Source: Planctomycetota bacterium
Lineage (GTDB): Bacteria; Planctomycetota; UBA1135; GCA-002686595
NCBI GenBank assembly: GCA_016795325.1
Contig: JAEUHY010000060.1
Location: 62,001 to 126,000, forward strand
Length of the DNA: 64,000 bases
Direction of reading: 5' to 3'
In this document: positions 8,755-18,412 of the stretch, one piece after another
How the letters are laid out: each line of letters starts with the position of its first letter
Position numbering within the stretch: position 1 is the stretch's first letter
Program-made: the position numbers and the translations under genes
The notes under the pieces: generated by a model
The model's database searches: none
Seen by the model: the letters and a program-made list of their open reading frames with translations, nothing else
Told to the model about the DNA's origin: nothing

Positions 8755-11517
8755 TTGAGCACCCCGCAAACCAGCGCGCCGTCGCACAGCGCCTCCGCTC
8801 GCGAGTTGCTCGTCGTGGCGCTCGCCTCGGCGGTGTTGTTCGGCGGGCTGCTGTCGGGCGCGTTGTTCGACGCCGGAACGGCGCTCGTCGGCCCTGGCGA
8901 CGGAGCGTTCTCCCACGCGGCCGCGCGCTTCGTCGCGCGCCAGTGGCTCGCCGGCGACGCGCCGTGGTGGAACCCGCACGTGGCCGCGGGCGCACCGGCG
9001 CTCGGCAACCCGTTGCTCGGCGTGCTCGATCCGCAGTCGCTGTTCGTGCTGCTCGGCGAGCGGCTGGGAGGCGCCGGCGGCGTCGCGCTGGCGCTCGCCT
9101 GGCTCGCGTGGGCGCGCATGTGCGCCGCGGCGCTCGGCGCCTTCGCCCTCGCGCGCCGCCTCGGACTCGGCGCCGCCGGAGCGTGGATCGCGGCGCTCAC
9201 CTTCGCGGGCTCGGGCTTCCTCGCCGTTCACGCCGTCGAGCCCAGCGGCCGGGTCGTGTGGCTCGCGCCCTGGGTCCTGCTGGGCATCGAGCGGCTGCGC
9301 GACAGCCACGGCGCGCGCGGGCACGTCACGCTGGCCGTGAGCCTCGCCCTGGCGCTCGCCGCGGGCCACCTCGAGACGGCCTTCTTCGTCGGCGTCGCGG
9401 CCCTGGCGTGGTCGCTCGCACTCTGGCGTTCGAACCCCGCGGCCGCGCGCGCAGCGTTGCTCTCGCTGGGCTGCGGCGTCGCGCTCGCTGCGCCGGTGCT
9501 CGCGCCCGCCTTCGAGTACGTGACTCGCTCCACGCTCGCCGTGACGCGCTCGGCGCTGCGTGCATCGCTGAGCGCACTCGACCTGGGGCTCTTGCTCGTG
9601 ATCGTGGGCGCGCTGTGGCGCGCGCGCGAGCTCGGCGCGCGCCTGGGCCCCGATCCCGTGCGGCAACAACGCTTCGCAGTGGGCGCGGCGCTCGCCTTCA
9701 CGTTGCTCGCGCTCCTCGTCAGCGCACTTTCGCCTTGGCCGGAGACGCTCGTGCGCGCCTGGCTCTTCGACCTGCGCGGTCGCCCCGGCGAAGGCGTCGA
9801 GTACTTCGGTACGGAGAGCTACGCCGACGCTGCGCAGGCCTGGTGCGCGCCGTTGGCGCTCGTGCTGGCGGCGGCGGCGCTGCTCAGCCCGAGCCTCGGC
9901 GGCTTGCGGCACGCGCGTGTGCTCACGCTCGGCGGCGCCGTTGCGCTCGCCTTGAGTTGGGGCGCGCCCGGCGCCGTGCAACTCGCCCACGTGCTGCCGT
10001 TCGTCGAGCTGTGCGACGTGCGCCACGCCGCGGGAGCCGGCGCGCTGTTCGTCGCGTTGCTGGCCGGCGCGGGATTCGAGCGCGCGACGCCGTGGGCGCG
10101 CTGGACGTCCGCGGCGAGCTGTGCGCTCGGCGTCGGCGCCGTCGTGTTGCTTGCAGCGCGAGACCTCCCGCCGGCCGCGCCGCAAGTCGTCCTCGATCCG
10201 CCCGACGGCGTGGTCGAGCTCACGCGACCTCCGTCGGAACTGCTCGCGCGCGGCCGCGCCCAGTTCGAAGGTTGGATCCATCCCGACCTCGCCCTCGAGT
10301 CCGCGCAGGTGCGCATCGAGCCGCTCGAAGCCGGCGCGGCGAGCGGCCACGAGTTCGCGCTGCCGCTCGAGCTCTCGCGCGCCGCGTGGCGGCCCGAAGA
10401 CACGCAGCGTGCGCCCGCGGGCGCTGTGTGGTTCCGCGCCGCGCACATCGAGGTGCGCGATCTCGAGCAGGGCTCACAACGCTTCACGCTGGTGCTGCGC
10501 ACGACGGGCGGCCGCGTGCTGTCCGAACGTTGCCTGGCGAGCGCGGTGGTGCACCGGCCGCGCGTCACGCGCTGGGAGACCCTCGCGCTGGTGTACGCGA
10601 GTGCGTTCGCCGCGCTGATCCTCGGAGCAGGTCTGCGCTGGAGCGCGCTCGCGGGCGTGCTGCTGCTCGCCGCGTCGAGCGTGTGGTTCCACTTCGGCCT
10701 GCACCTGACGCGCCCGCTGGCGGAGTTGTTCGCCTCGCCGGCCGCCGCGCAGGCTGTGGAGGAGCACGCAGGCGACGGGCGTGTGCTCGCCGAGCGCGAC
10801 GCGCTCGCCCCGCACAGCGCGCTCGCGTTGGGTTGGCGACAGCTCGACGCCCGCGACGGCCTGGGACTGGCGCGTTTCGACGCCGTGCGCTCCCAACTGG
10901 TGTTCGAGGGCGTGCACCCGATGCTGGGCTCGAGTGCGTCGAACTTCGACTCCGCCGCTCCGCTCTCGCGCGCGCTCGACGTGCGTGTGCTCGTGTCGCG
11001 AGGCGAACTGCGACGCGCCGAGTTCGGTGCGCCGCAGGTGGACGGCGAGCTCGTGTTCCACTCGGCGCTCGCGCCCTTCGGCGTCGCGCGCTGCGTGGCC
11101 GAGACGGTGCACCCCGATCTGATCGCCAGCCATCCGCGCGACTTCGACTCGCGCACGCAGGCGCACCTCTCGGGCGACGTCGGCTGGGAGGCGCATGAAC
11201 CGCTGACGCGCGCCTCGGTCGAACTCGTGGAGCGCACGAACCATGCACTCACGCTGCGTGTCGCGCTCGACGGCGACGGGCTGCTGGTGCTCGGCGAACA
11301 ACGTTTCCCCGGCTGGAGCGTGTTCGTCGACGGCGAGCCTGCTCGGCTGCTGGGCGTCGACACGTTGTTCTCCGGCGTCGCGTTGAACGTCGGCGAGTGG
11401 CGGGTCGAGTTCCGCTACCGGCCGACCTTGCTGCGCGTGGGCGCACTGTGCGCCGCGCTGGGACTCGCCGGACTGCTCGCGCTGTGCTTCAGAGCCCGCG
11501 CGACCACTCGGGCCTGA
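8755..11517 (+). CDS. YfhO-like multi-spanning membrane protein
   Basis: 920 aa from a TTG at 8755; no ATG or GTG lies nearby and the upstream sequence is the tandem repeat. The N-terminal part has about a dozen membrane helices with the PWWNPHVAAGAPALGNP loop characteristic of bacterial YfhO/PMT-like membrane proteins. A soluble middle part and a few more helices follow. The C-terminal domain ends with RFPGWSVFVDG...FRYRP, which is the typical YfhO C-terminus. Family members in Gram-positives act in lipoteichoic-acid or surface glycosylation; here a role in modifying an envelope glycan is only inferred. The 3' end overlaps the convergent radical SAM gene by 29 bp. Confidence 0.8.
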   Translation: MSTPQTSAPSHSASARELLVVALASAVLFGGLLSGALFDAGTALVGPGDGAFSHAAARFVARQWLAGDAPWWNPHVAAGAPALGNPLLGVLDPQSLFVLLGERLGGAGGVALALAWLAWARMCAAALGAFALARRLGLGAAGAWIAALTFAGSGFLAVHAVEPSGRVVWLAPWVLLGIERLRDSHGARGHVTLAVSLALALAAGHLETAFFVGVAALAWSLALWRSNPAAARAALLSLGCGVALAAPVLAPAFEYVTRSTLAVTRSALRASLSALDLGLLLVIVGALWRARELGARLGPDPVRQQRFAVGAALAFTLLALLVSALSPWPETLVRAWLFDLRGRPGEGVEYFGTESYADAAQAWCAPLALVLAAAALLSPSLGGLRHARVLTLGGAVALALSWGAPGAVQLAHVLPFVELCDVRHAAGAGALFVALLAGAGFERATPWARWTSAASCALGVGAVVLLAARDLPPAAPQVVLDPPDGVVELTRPPSELLARGRAQFEGWIHPDLALESAQVRIEPLEAGAASGHEFALPLELSRAAWRPEDTQRAPAGAVWFRAAHIEVRDLEQGSQRFTLVLRTTGGRVLSERCLASAVVHRPRVTRWETLALVYASAFAALILGAGLRWSALAGVLLLAASSVWFHFGLHLTRPLAELFASPAAAQAVEEHAGDGRVLAERDALAPHSALALGWRQLDARDGLGLARFDAVRSQLVFEGVHPMLGSSASNFDSAAPLSRALDVRVLVSRGELRRAEFGAPQVDGELVFHSALAPFGVARCVAETVHPDLIASHPRDFDSRTQAHLSGDVGWEAHEPLTRASVELVERTNHALTLRVALDGDGLLVLGEQRFPGWSVFVDGEPARLLGVDTLFSGVALNVGEWRVEFRYRPTLLRVGALCAALGLAGLLALCFRARATTRA

Positions 11518-12367
11518 AACGGGCGAGTTCGGGCCGCGCGAGCACCTCGTCGAGCGCGCGCAGCAAGCCGGCCTTGTCCTTGGGCAACGTTCCGCCGAGC
11601 GCGAGGTAGTTGCTCGCGTGGTTGGAGCGAAACACCGCGCCCGAGAGCTCGAGCCCGACCAGGAACTCGCGCAACTCCGCAGCCAATTCGGGCGGGGAGA
11701 GCTCGTCGACCTCGCCGCGCGCGGCCGCTTCGAACAGCGGCGTTCCTTCGACGGGCGTCATCACCAGCGTGCTCACGAAGCGCGGGTCGATCGCGTTCAC
11801 CACGCGCGCGCTCGCGCGCGCATGCTCGCGGCTGAGCGCGCGCCCTCCGGCGCCGAGCAGCACCATGGTCGAGAGCTTCACGCCCGCTTCGTGCGCCTTG
11901 AGCGCCACGCGGATCATCTCCGCGGCGTCGACGCCCTTCACGAGGCGCGTGAGCACCTCGTCGTGCCCGCTCTCGATCCCCAAGTAGTACAGCGTCAGTC
12001 CGCGTTCGCGCAGCTCGCGCATCTCTTCGACGCTGCGCACCTGCAGCGACTGGGGACTGGCGTAGCAGCTCACGCGCGCCAGCGGCCCGAAGGCCGCGCG
12101 CAATTCGTCGAGCAACGCGCTGAGGAAACTCGCTTTGGCCATCAACGCGTCGCCGTCGGCGAGGAACACCTTGCGCACGCCGCGCAGGTTGTCGCGCGCC
12201 CAGGCGATCTCTGCGCGCAGCTCCTCCAGCTTGCGCACGCGGAAGCGCTTGTGGCGGTACATCGCGCAGAACGTGCACTCGTTGTAGGAACAGCCGAGCG
12301 TCGCCTGCAGGATCAAGCTGTCCGCTTCGGAGGGCGGACGGTACAGCGGCTCTTCGTAGCGCAGCAT
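11489..12367 (-). CDS. Radical SAM protein of unknown substrate
   Basis: 292 aa. The cluster-binding motif is GCSYNECTFCAMY, with cysteines spaced C-x4-C-x2-C, a variant seen in a family of small uncharacterised radical SAM proteins with HemN-like sequences. Further landmarks are FLADGDALM (strand 2), YLGIESGHDEVL (the SAM-binding GIE region) and VMTPVEGTPLFE. The protein is little longer than the core barrel, so no extra cluster or substrate domain is evident. It lies 21 bp downstream of the O-antigen-ligase-like gene on the same strand. Confidence 0.85.
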   Translation of the reverse strand: MLRYEEPLYRPPSEADSLILQATLGCSYNECTFCAMYRHKRFRVRKLEELRAEIAWARDNLRGVRKVFLADGDALMAKASFLSALLDELRAAFGPLARVSCYASPQSLQVRSVEEMRELRERGLTLYYLGIESGHDEVLTRLVKGVDAAEMIRVALKAHEAGVKLSTMVLLGAGGRALSREHARASARVVNAIDPRFVSTLVMTPVEGTPLFEAAARGEVDELSPPELAAELREFLVGLELSGAVFRSNHASNYLALGGTLPKDKAGLLRALDEVLARPELARFRPEWSRGL

Positions 12368-12388
12368 GGTGGACTCTCGCGGCGCGCC

Positions 12389-14617
12389 TCAGCGCAGCAA
12401 CAGTCGCGCGTCGAGCAGCGCCTGGCCGGCCCACGTCGGCAACGCGGTGAGTTCGCGCGGCGTCGGGCGCAGGGCGCCCAGCTCGCTACGCGCGGCGTCG
12501 ACGTCGCCTGCGAGCGCCAGCGCGGCCGCGTATTCGAAGTCGAGCGCGCGCGACCAGTGCGGCTGGCCCTGCGCATCGGTGCGCGCCAGACAACGCCGCG
12601 CCTGGCGGTAGCTGCGCAACGCCGCGGCGGCGTCGCCGCGCGCCGCGTGTTCGCGCGCCCACAGCGTGTGCGCGGACCCCTCGAGCGCATTCGCGCCATC
12701 TTCGCCCAACGCGCTGCGTTCGCTGCGCGCGAGCAGGTGCGCCTTGTCGGCATCGAGCGCGCTCCAGCGCGCGTCGAGTTCGGCGAACAAGCGCCAGCCG
12801 CGCTCGATGTCCAGGTCCGCCAGCGCGCCGACGGCCCAGTCGCCGAGCGCACGTCGTTCGTCGAGGCCCGCGCGGCGCAGCAGCTCTCGCGCGCGCTCCA
12901 AATCGCCGTCGCGGCCCTCCAAACGCGCGAGGTTGCGCAACGCGCCCGGATGCGCGGGGTCGAGCTCCAGCGCGCGCTCCCAGTGCTTGCGCGCGGAGTC
13001 CAACTCGCCCAGCCGCGCCCGCGCCAGCCCCAGTTGCATGTGCGCCTCGAAGGAGTGCGGCCGGCGCGCGAGCAGATCCTCCCAGGCCTGTGCGACCGCC
13101 TCGCTCGGCGCGTCGCTCGCCGCGTTCTCGAGTTCGCGCGCGCGCACACCGAGCGCGACCACGGAGTCCGGACGCGTGTCGAGCACGAACGCCAGGCGCA
13201 GCGGATCGCGGCCGCGTTCGAAGTACTCGCGCAGCGCGCGGCCGTGGATCCCCAAATCCATCGCGTCGGAGATCTGCAGCGCCAGCGCGAGCGCGATGCA
13301 CGCGAGCGGCGCGAACGCGCCCAGGCTCGGGCGCGGAGGATCGATGTGCGTGCGGCCGAGCAGCGCGCCGAGCGCGGCGAAGGCGAGGGTCGCGGATGCG
13401 GGATTGGCGCTCAGCGGGTTGCGCGCCAGTCCGCCGGCGAGCACGGCGAGCACGCCGAGAGCGAGCGCCGCGCGCGCGGGCTCTTCGCCGCGCAGCGCCT
13501 GGAGCGCGCGCCACGCCGCCAGCGCAGCGAACGCGAGGAACAACGCGCCGCCGAGCGGACCCAGGTCGCTGAACGCCTGGAGGTAGTCGTTGTGCGCGTG
13601 CTGGACCTCGGTCTCTTGCCCCGGCAGCCGCCGGCCGAGCGAGGACAGCTCGATCTCGTGCGGATCGCGCACGGTGGGGAACTGTGCTGCAAACTGTCCC
13701 GGACCGACGCCCGCGAGTCCGCCGCTGACCAGGAGTGCGGGGACGCGCGCCCAGATGAGCCGCCGCACTTCGAAGCCGCCCGTGTTGCGCTCCCCGGCGA
13801 TCGGCGCGCCCGCGGTCGTCGGCGCGCTCGGGGCGCGTGGCATCAGTCGCCCCGCGCCGAAACCCACGGCGAGGAGCAGCGCTGCGACGCCGACCAGGGC
13901 GCGCGAGCCGCGTGCGCCGGCCACGGCGACGCACAGCGTGAGCGCGAGTGCGGCAGCTCCGGCGAACACGGGCGCCAGCCCGGCGTAGAGCGCGAACGCG
14001 AACGCCGCGGCGCCGCCGACGAGGCGCCACGCGCCGCGGTCCCACAGCGCGAGGCCCAAACCCGCGCCCGCGCCGACCAACGCCGCTTCCGAAATCGAGC
14101 CTGTGTTGCCGAGCACGCCGCTGAACTGGTGCTCCGCATCGAAGAACGCCGGAAGCAGCGCGGCCAGGGCGACCAGGGCCGCCGAGCGCGCGAGCCACTG
14201 CCGTCCCGCGGCGTCGAGCGCGGCGCCGCCGAGCGCGAGGGCGCAGCAGCAGGTCGAGAGCAGTTTCCAGCGCTCGAACTCCAGCGTGTCCGTCGGCGGC
14301 TTCAGGCTGGCGGCGACCAGTCCGCAGGCGCCGGCGCCGACGAGCAGCAAGATCCACGGCGGGCGCGGCGCGCGCCGCAGCGCGTAGAGCACCGCGAAGA
14401 TCGGCAGCGTGGCGAGGGCGGCGATCGCGGCGCCCGTCAGGTCGGGCAGCAGGTCGCCTTCCAGCGAGGCTTCGCGGGGCCAGGGCCAGACCAGCTTGAG
14501 CGCGGGGAAGGCGAGCAGGCAGCCCAGCGCGGCGCCGAGCACGCGCTGCAACGTGGCCCGCGGCGAGGCGCTGTGCTGCGGATCGAGCGAGTCGGGCGAC
14601 GCGGCGGCGTGGTCCAA
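12389..14617 (-). CDS. O-antigen ligase/polymerase-like membrane protein with C-terminal TPR region
   Basis: 742 aa. About 11-12 membrane helices fill the first 440 residues, with the large periplasmic loop containing QHAHNDYLQAFSDLGPLGG, the hallmark of the Wzy_C (PF04932) family. The C-terminal 280 residues are soluble and read as TPR-like helices (for example HPGALRNLARLEGRDGDLER). Such fusions are frequent in planctomycete and delta-proteobacterial O-antigen ligase-like proteins. It may ligate or polymerise surface glycan; the genes around it do not specify which. The main surface-glycan locus of the window lies 40 kb away. Confidence 0.82.
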   Translation of the reverse strand: MDHAAASPDSLDPQHSASPRATLQRVLGAALGCLLAFPALKLVWPWPREASLEGDLLPDLTGAAIAALATLPIFAVLYALRRAPRPPWILLLVGAGACGLVAASLKPPTDTLEFERWKLLSTCCCALALGGAALDAAGRQWLARSAALVALAALLPAFFDAEHQFSGVLGNTGSISEAALVGAGAGLGLALWDRGAWRLVGGAAAFAFALYAGLAPVFAGAAALALTLCVAVAGARGSRALVGVAALLLAVGFGAGRLMPRAPSAPTTAGAPIAGERNTGGFEVRRLIWARVPALLVSGGLAGVGPGQFAAQFPTVRDPHEIELSSLGRRLPGQETEVQHAHNDYLQAFSDLGPLGGALFLAFAALAAWRALQALRGEEPARAALALGVLAVLAGGLARNPLSANPASATLAFAALGALLGRTHIDPPRPSLGAFAPLACIALALALQISDAMDLGIHGRALREYFERGRDPLRLAFVLDTRPDSVVALGVRARELENAASDAPSEAVAQAWEDLLARRPHSFEAHMQLGLARARLGELDSARKHWERALELDPAHPGALRNLARLEGRDGDLERARELLRRAGLDERRALGDWAVGALADLDIERGWRLFAELDARWSALDADKAHLLARSERSALGEDGANALEGSAHTLWAREHAARGDAAAALRSYRQARRCLARTDAQGQPHWSRALDFEYAAALALAGDVDAARSELGALRPTPRELTALPTWAGQALLDARLLLR

Positions 14618-14729
14618 GGCGGAGCGAGGAGGCGCGTGGTGGTTGGGCGGCGCGAGTCGCGCGGCGGCGGGGCCGTCGCGTGGAGCTGCGGCTCAAAGAG
14701 TAACGAGCGAAGCGCTCCGCGGGCGCGCT

Positions 14730-15659
14730 TCAGCGCGGCACGGCCTGGCCGACGATCGCCTCGACGAAGGCCGTCGGCTCGAAGGCTTCGAGCAACTCGA
14801 GCTGTTCGCCGGTGCCGATGTAGCGCACCGGCAGCTTGAGCTCGCGCACGATCGTGCAGACCGCGCCGCCGCGAGCGGTTCCGTCGAGCTTGGTCACGAC
14901 CAAGCCGGTGATGGGGACGTGCGCGGTGAACTGCTTCGCCTGCTGGATCGCGTTCTGGCCGTTGACGCCGTCGATCACCAGCCACACTTCGTGCGGCGCG
15001 CCCGGCAGGCGCTTGGCGATCACGCGCTGCACCTTGCCGAGTTGCTCCATCAGGTTCTTCTGCGTGTGCAGGCGGCCGGCGGTGTCGATGATCGCGACGT
15101 CCATGCCCAGCACGCAGGCGCTCTCGACGGCGTCGAACGCGACCGAGGCCGGATCGGCGCCTTCCTTGGCGCGCACGATCGGCGCGCCGTTGCGGTTGGC
15201 CCAGATTTCGAGCTGCTCCGCCGCGGCGGCGCGGAACGTGTCGCAGGCGCCGAGCAACACGCTCTTGCCCTGGCTCTGGAAGCGGTGCGCGAGCTTGGCG
15301 ATCGAAGTGGTCTTGCCCGAGCCGTTGACGCCCACGATCAACAGCACCGTGGGCTTGTGGGTGAACTCGATCTCGCCGCTGTGCACGTCGGGCGGCGCCA
15401 CGAAGTTGAGCAGCACCTCGCGCAGCACCGCGCGGACCTCGTCCTCGCCCTTGATCGAGCCGAGCGCGTGCAGACGATTGATCTCGGCCATCACCTCGCT
15501 GGCGACCGGGCCCAGGTCCGCCTGGTACAGCACCGCTTCGAGCTCGGCGAGCAGCGCAGCGTCGATCGGGCGCCCGCCCTTGAAGACCTTGGCGAGCCCC
15601 TCGGAGAGCGCGTCGCGCGTGCGCGTCAGCCGCGCCTTGAGTCGATCGAACAGACCCAT
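14730..15659 (-). CDS. ftsY: Signal recognition particle receptor FtsY
   Basis: 309 aa, a compact FtsY without the long acidic N-terminal A domain. The N-terminal four-helix N domain (about residues 1-90) is followed by the GTPase G domain: G1 GVNGSGKTTSIAK (about 110-122), the SRP-type DTFRAAAAEQL box, DTAGRLHTQ (G3), TKLDGTARGG (G4) and GTGEQLELLEAF (G5). It docks the SRP-ribosome complex to the membrane for cotranslational insertion. The start codon follows the nusB stop after one base (TGAGATG), so it is the last gene of the ribH-nusB-ftsY operon. Confidence 0.97.
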   Translation of the reverse strand: MGLFDRLKARLTRTRDALSEGLAKVFKGGRPIDAALLAELEAVLYQADLGPVASEVMAEINRLHALGSIKGEDEVRAVLREVLLNFVAPPDVHSGEIEFTHKPTVLLIVGVNGSGKTTSIAKLAHRFQSQGKSVLLGACDTFRAAAAEQLEIWANRNGAPIVRAKEGADPASVAFDAVESACVLGMDVAIIDTAGRLHTQKNLMEQLGKVQRVIAKRLPGAPHEVWLVIDGVNGQNAIQQAKQFTAHVPITGLVVTKLDGTARGGAVCTIVRELKLPVRYIGTGEQLELLEAFEPTAFVEAIVGQAVPR

Positions 15660-15660
15660 C

Positions 15661-16176
15661 TCAGCTCTCGTCTTCGGCCGTGTCGTCTTCGCCGGCCAGC
15701 GTGCTGTGGGGGTCGCCCGGGAGCGCGCCGTCCGTGTCGCGCGCAGACTTCGCGCCGCGCGGAGCGAGCGTGTCGACCTTGCGCGACTTGATCTTGTCGA
15801 GGATGCCGTTGACGAACGCGCCGGTCTTCTGCGTCGAGTAGCGCTTGCCCAGCTCGATCGCTTCGTTGATCGCGACCTTGGGCGGGATGTCGCGGCAGTA
15901 CAGCAGCTCGTAGGTCGCCATGCGCAGCACGTTGCGGTCGATCACCGCCATGCGCGAGATGTCCCAGTTCTGCGCGGTCGCGGCGATCTCGCGGTCGAGC
16001 TCGTCGAGCGTCTCGCGCACGCCGTTGACGAGCTTGGTCGCGAAGGCGCGCGCGTCGCGGTCGGGCTCTTCCTCGCGCGCGACCTCTTCGGCAGCCTCCA
16101 GCGCGCTGTCGCCGCGCAGGTCGACCTGGTAGAGCATCTGCAGGGCCAGTTCGCGGCCGCGGGAACGCTTCTTCAC
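15661..16176 (-). CDS. nusB: Transcription antitermination factor NusB
   Basis: 171 aa from a GTG start that overlaps the ribH stop (GTGA). The helical NusB fold is shown by SRGRELALQMLYQVD at the N-terminus and by MAVIDRNVLRMATYELLYC and KVAINEAIELGKRYS in the C-terminal half, all conserved family segments. NusB binds boxA RNA with S10 to support antitermination in rRNA operons. A C-terminal extension of about 30 residues is acidic and Asp/Ser-rich, beyond the usual length near 140. ribH-nusB adjacency is a classical arrangement. Confidence 0.95.
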   Translation of the reverse strand: MKKRSRGRELALQMLYQVDLRGDSALEAAEEVAREEEPDRDARAFATKLVNGVRETLDELDREIAATAQNWDISRMAVIDRNVLRMATYELLYCRDIPPKVAINEAIELGKRYSTQKTGAFVNGILDKIKSRKVDTLAPRGAKSARDTDGALPGDPHSTLAGEDDTAEDES

Positions 16177-16781
16177 GGCCGCACCTGCGCGGCGAAGCCG
16201 AATCCAGCGCGCGGGCGCGTTGCGTCCACACGGCGGGCCTTCTCGAGCGCGGCGAGCACCTCGACGGCTGCGCGTGCAACTTCGCGGCCCTTGTCGTGAC
16301 CGCCGGGCAGGGCGCGCGCGCGGGCTTGTTCGAGCGTATTGCAGGTGAGCACGCCGAAGAGCATCGGCTTGTCGATGTCGAGCGACACGCGTTGCAGCGC
16401 CGCGCTCACGGAAGTCGCGATGTGCTGGTCGTGCGTCGTCTCGCCCTTGAGCACGAGCCCGAAGCACAGCACGGCTTGGATGTCCTCACGCACGCCGAGC
16501 GCGCGCGCGACCAGCGGAATCTCGAACGCGCCGGGAACTTCGACGACGCTCAGCGAGTCCGCCTCGAGACCCGCGCGCGCGAGTTCGGCGCGCGCCGAGT
16601 CGAGCATCGCGCCGGTGAGCTCGTGGTGGTAGGTCGACAGCACGACGCCGAGGCGGGCGCCGGCGGGCAGTCGAGTGGACGGACCGGGCCCCGACTCAGC
16701 TGTCTTGGCTGAGGAGTCGGACGAAGCGCCAACCGGAGAGCGCGAATGCGGACGGGGATCGGGTGCGGAGGCGCGGGCCAT
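16173..16781 (-). CDS. ribH: 6,7-dimethyl-8-ribityllumazine synthase
   Basis: 202 aa from the ATG at 16781; an earlier in-frame start would only add a low-complexity leader. The lumazine synthase core begins near residue 42 (LGVVLSTYHHELT) and contains VEVPGAFEIPLVAR and the active-site segment KGETTHDQHIATSVS with its catalytic His, then LFGVLTCNTLEQA. It condenses the pyrimidine intermediate with dihydroxybutanone phosphate in riboflavin synthesis. The N-terminal about 40 residues are Ser/Pro-rich and probably disordered. First gene of the ribH-nusB-ftsY operon. Confidence 0.94.
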   Translation of the reverse strand: MARASAPDPRPHSRSPVGASSDSSAKTAESGPGPSTRLPAGARLGVVLSTYHHELTGAMLDSARAELARAGLEADSLSVVEVPGAFEIPLVARALGVREDIQAVLCFGLVLKGETTHDQHIATSVSAALQRVSLDIDKPMLFGVLTCNTLEQARARALPGGHDKGREVARAAVEVLAALEKARRVDATRPRAGFGFAAQVRP

Positions 16782-16951
16782 GGTCGACGTGCGAAAGAGC
16801 CGTGCAGGCTGGAGAGAACGCGAGCGAGCGAGAGAGTCTACGCGCGAGGCGCCGGGCGGCAAGCACTACCCAGGGCGTGTCCGACATTGCAAGCTACGCC
16901 CAGCCGGCGCGGTCCGCGCCGGTCCACCCCCGAACGGAGCGCACGCGATTC

Positions 16952-18241
16952 ATGCCGCTGACTACCGAGTTGAAGGAGACCTTGACGCTGATCCTGGCCG
17001 GCGGGCAGGGCGAACGGCTCAAGCCTCTCACGCTCAAGCGCGCCAAGCCTGCGGTGCCGTTCGGCGGCATCTACCGCATCATCGACTTCACGCTCTCCAA
17101 CTGCATCCACTCGGGGCTGCGCCGCATCTGTCTGCTGACGCAGTACCAGGCGCGCTCGCTCGAAGAGCACGTGCGCTTCGGCTGGAACTTCCTCCCGCGG
17201 CGCCTCGAGCAGTTCATCAGCGTGCGCCCGCCGCACCACATGGGCACGGGGCTCTGGTACAAGGGCACCGCCGACGCGATCTTCCAAAACCTCGACACGA
17301 TCGAGGAGGAGCGCCCGCGCCACGTGCTGATCCTGGCGGGCGATCACATCTACAAGATGGACTACGGCCGCATGCTCCGCGAGCACCTGATCCATCGCGC
17401 GGAGTTGACGATCGGCGCCGTGAAGATCCCCAAGGCCGAAGCGCGGCACTTCGGGATCTTCGAGACCAACGAACGGGGGCGCGTCACCAGCTTCGTCGAG
17501 AAGCCCAAGGAGAATCCGCCGGAGATTCCCGGTCAGCCCGGCTACTGCCTGGCGTCGATGGGCATCTACGTGTTCGAGACCGATGAACTCGTGCGGCGCC
17601 TGAAGTTCGACGCCGAGCTCGGGACGGCGTCGAGCCACGACTTCGGCAAGGACATCATCCCCAAGATGATCAAGGAGGCGCCGGTCTACGTGCACCGCTT
17701 CATCGATCGCGACAACGGCGCGGACGAGCCGTATTGGCGCGACGTCGGCACGATCGACGCCTACTTCGAAGCCAACATGGATCTGCTCTCGGTGAAGCCG
17801 AAGCTGAACCTGTACGACTACGACTGGCCGATCTACTCGCTGTGGCACGCCGATCCGCCGGCCAAGACCGTGCTCGAGGAGCACGGCCGGCGCGCGGACG
17901 TGGTCGACTCGCTGCTCGCGCCGGGCGTCGTGGTCTCCGGCGGGCGCGTCGCGCGCTCGATCCTCGCCAACCGCACGTTCGTCGACGAAAACGCGGTCAT
18001 CGAGGATTCGATCGTGCTGGCCGGCGTGGTGGTGGGCAAGGGCGCCAAGATCCGCCGCGCGATCATCGACAAGTGGTGCAAGATCCCCGACGGCTACCAG
18101 ATCGGCTACGACCCGGTCGAGGACGCCAAGAAGTTCACGGTGAGCGACTCTGGAATCGTCGTGGTGCCGATCGACTACAACTTCGGCGCGTTGCCGAGCG
18201 CGTCGGCGGCGACCAGCGAGCCGTACTCGTCGTGGCGGTGA
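16952..18241 (+). CDS. glgC: Glucose-1-phosphate adenylyltransferase
   Basis: 429 aa. The nucleotidyltransferase domain starts with LTLILAGGQGERLKPLTLKR, followed by KPAVPFGGIYRIIDFTLSNC and the sugar-phosphate-binding FVEKPKE. The C-terminal part is a left-handed beta-helix (for example SRVARSILANR-type turns and VIEDSIVLAGVVVGKGA). It makes ADP-glucose, the committed step of glycogen synthesis. The matching glycogen synthase glgA is at 30609, not adjacent. The gene is divergent from ribH and is followed by a very long hairpin. Confidence 0.96.
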   Translation: MPLTTELKETLTLILAGGQGERLKPLTLKRAKPAVPFGGIYRIIDFTLSNCIHSGLRRICLLTQYQARSLEEHVRFGWNFLPRRLEQFISVRPPHHMGTGLWYKGTADAIFQNLDTIEEERPRHVLILAGDHIYKMDYGRMLREHLIHRAELTIGAVKIPKAEARHFGIFETNERGRVTSFVEKPKENPPEIPGQPGYCLASMGIYVFETDELVRRLKFDAELGTASSHDFGKDIIPKMIKEAPVYVHRFIDRDNGADEPYWRDVGTIDAYFEANMDLLSVKPKLNLYDYDWPIYSLWHADPPAKTVLEEHGRRADVVDSLLAPGVVVSGGRVARSILANRTFVDENAVIEDSIVLAGVVVGKGAKIRRAIIDKWCKIPDGYQIGYDPVEDAKKFTVSDSGIVVVPIDYNFGALPSASAATSEPYSSWR

Positions 18242-18313
18242 CTTCGGCGCCGTAGTTTCGCGGCGCTGCATCCTCGCGCGGAGTCGACGCGCGGCGAGCT
18301 GACCGCGCCGAGA

Positions 18314-18393
18314 GGCGCAACACAACGGCGCACGGCGCGCGGCGAGATCCGTTCCTCAGGATTCGCCGCGCGCCGTGAGCGTTGTGTTGTGCC
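18314..18393. terminator. Long stem-loop between convergent genes
   Basis: An almost perfect inverted repeat of about 31 bp (18314-18345 with 18363-18393) brackets a 17-base loop. The arms include GCAACACAACG and its complement CGTTGTGTTGTGC and a GC-rich inner part. It lies between the ends of glgC (+) and the secreted-protein gene (-) and most likely ends transcription from both sides. The stem is much longer than a usual intrinsic terminator and the flanks are not T-rich. Confidence 0.65.
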
Positions 18394-18412
18394 TGTTCTA
18401 CGTGTGGCTGTT

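Noticed and set aside
8216..8758. Repeating peptides in several frames suggesting a repeat protein
   Set aside because: The same period appears in every frame, showing a DNA-level repeat; no ribosome-binding site or codon bias.
7462..10446. A minus-strand frame of nearly 1000 residues continuing upstream of the glycosylase
   Set aside because: Only the 251-residue 3' part has family motifs; the rest lies opposite the YfhO-like gene and the tandem repeat.
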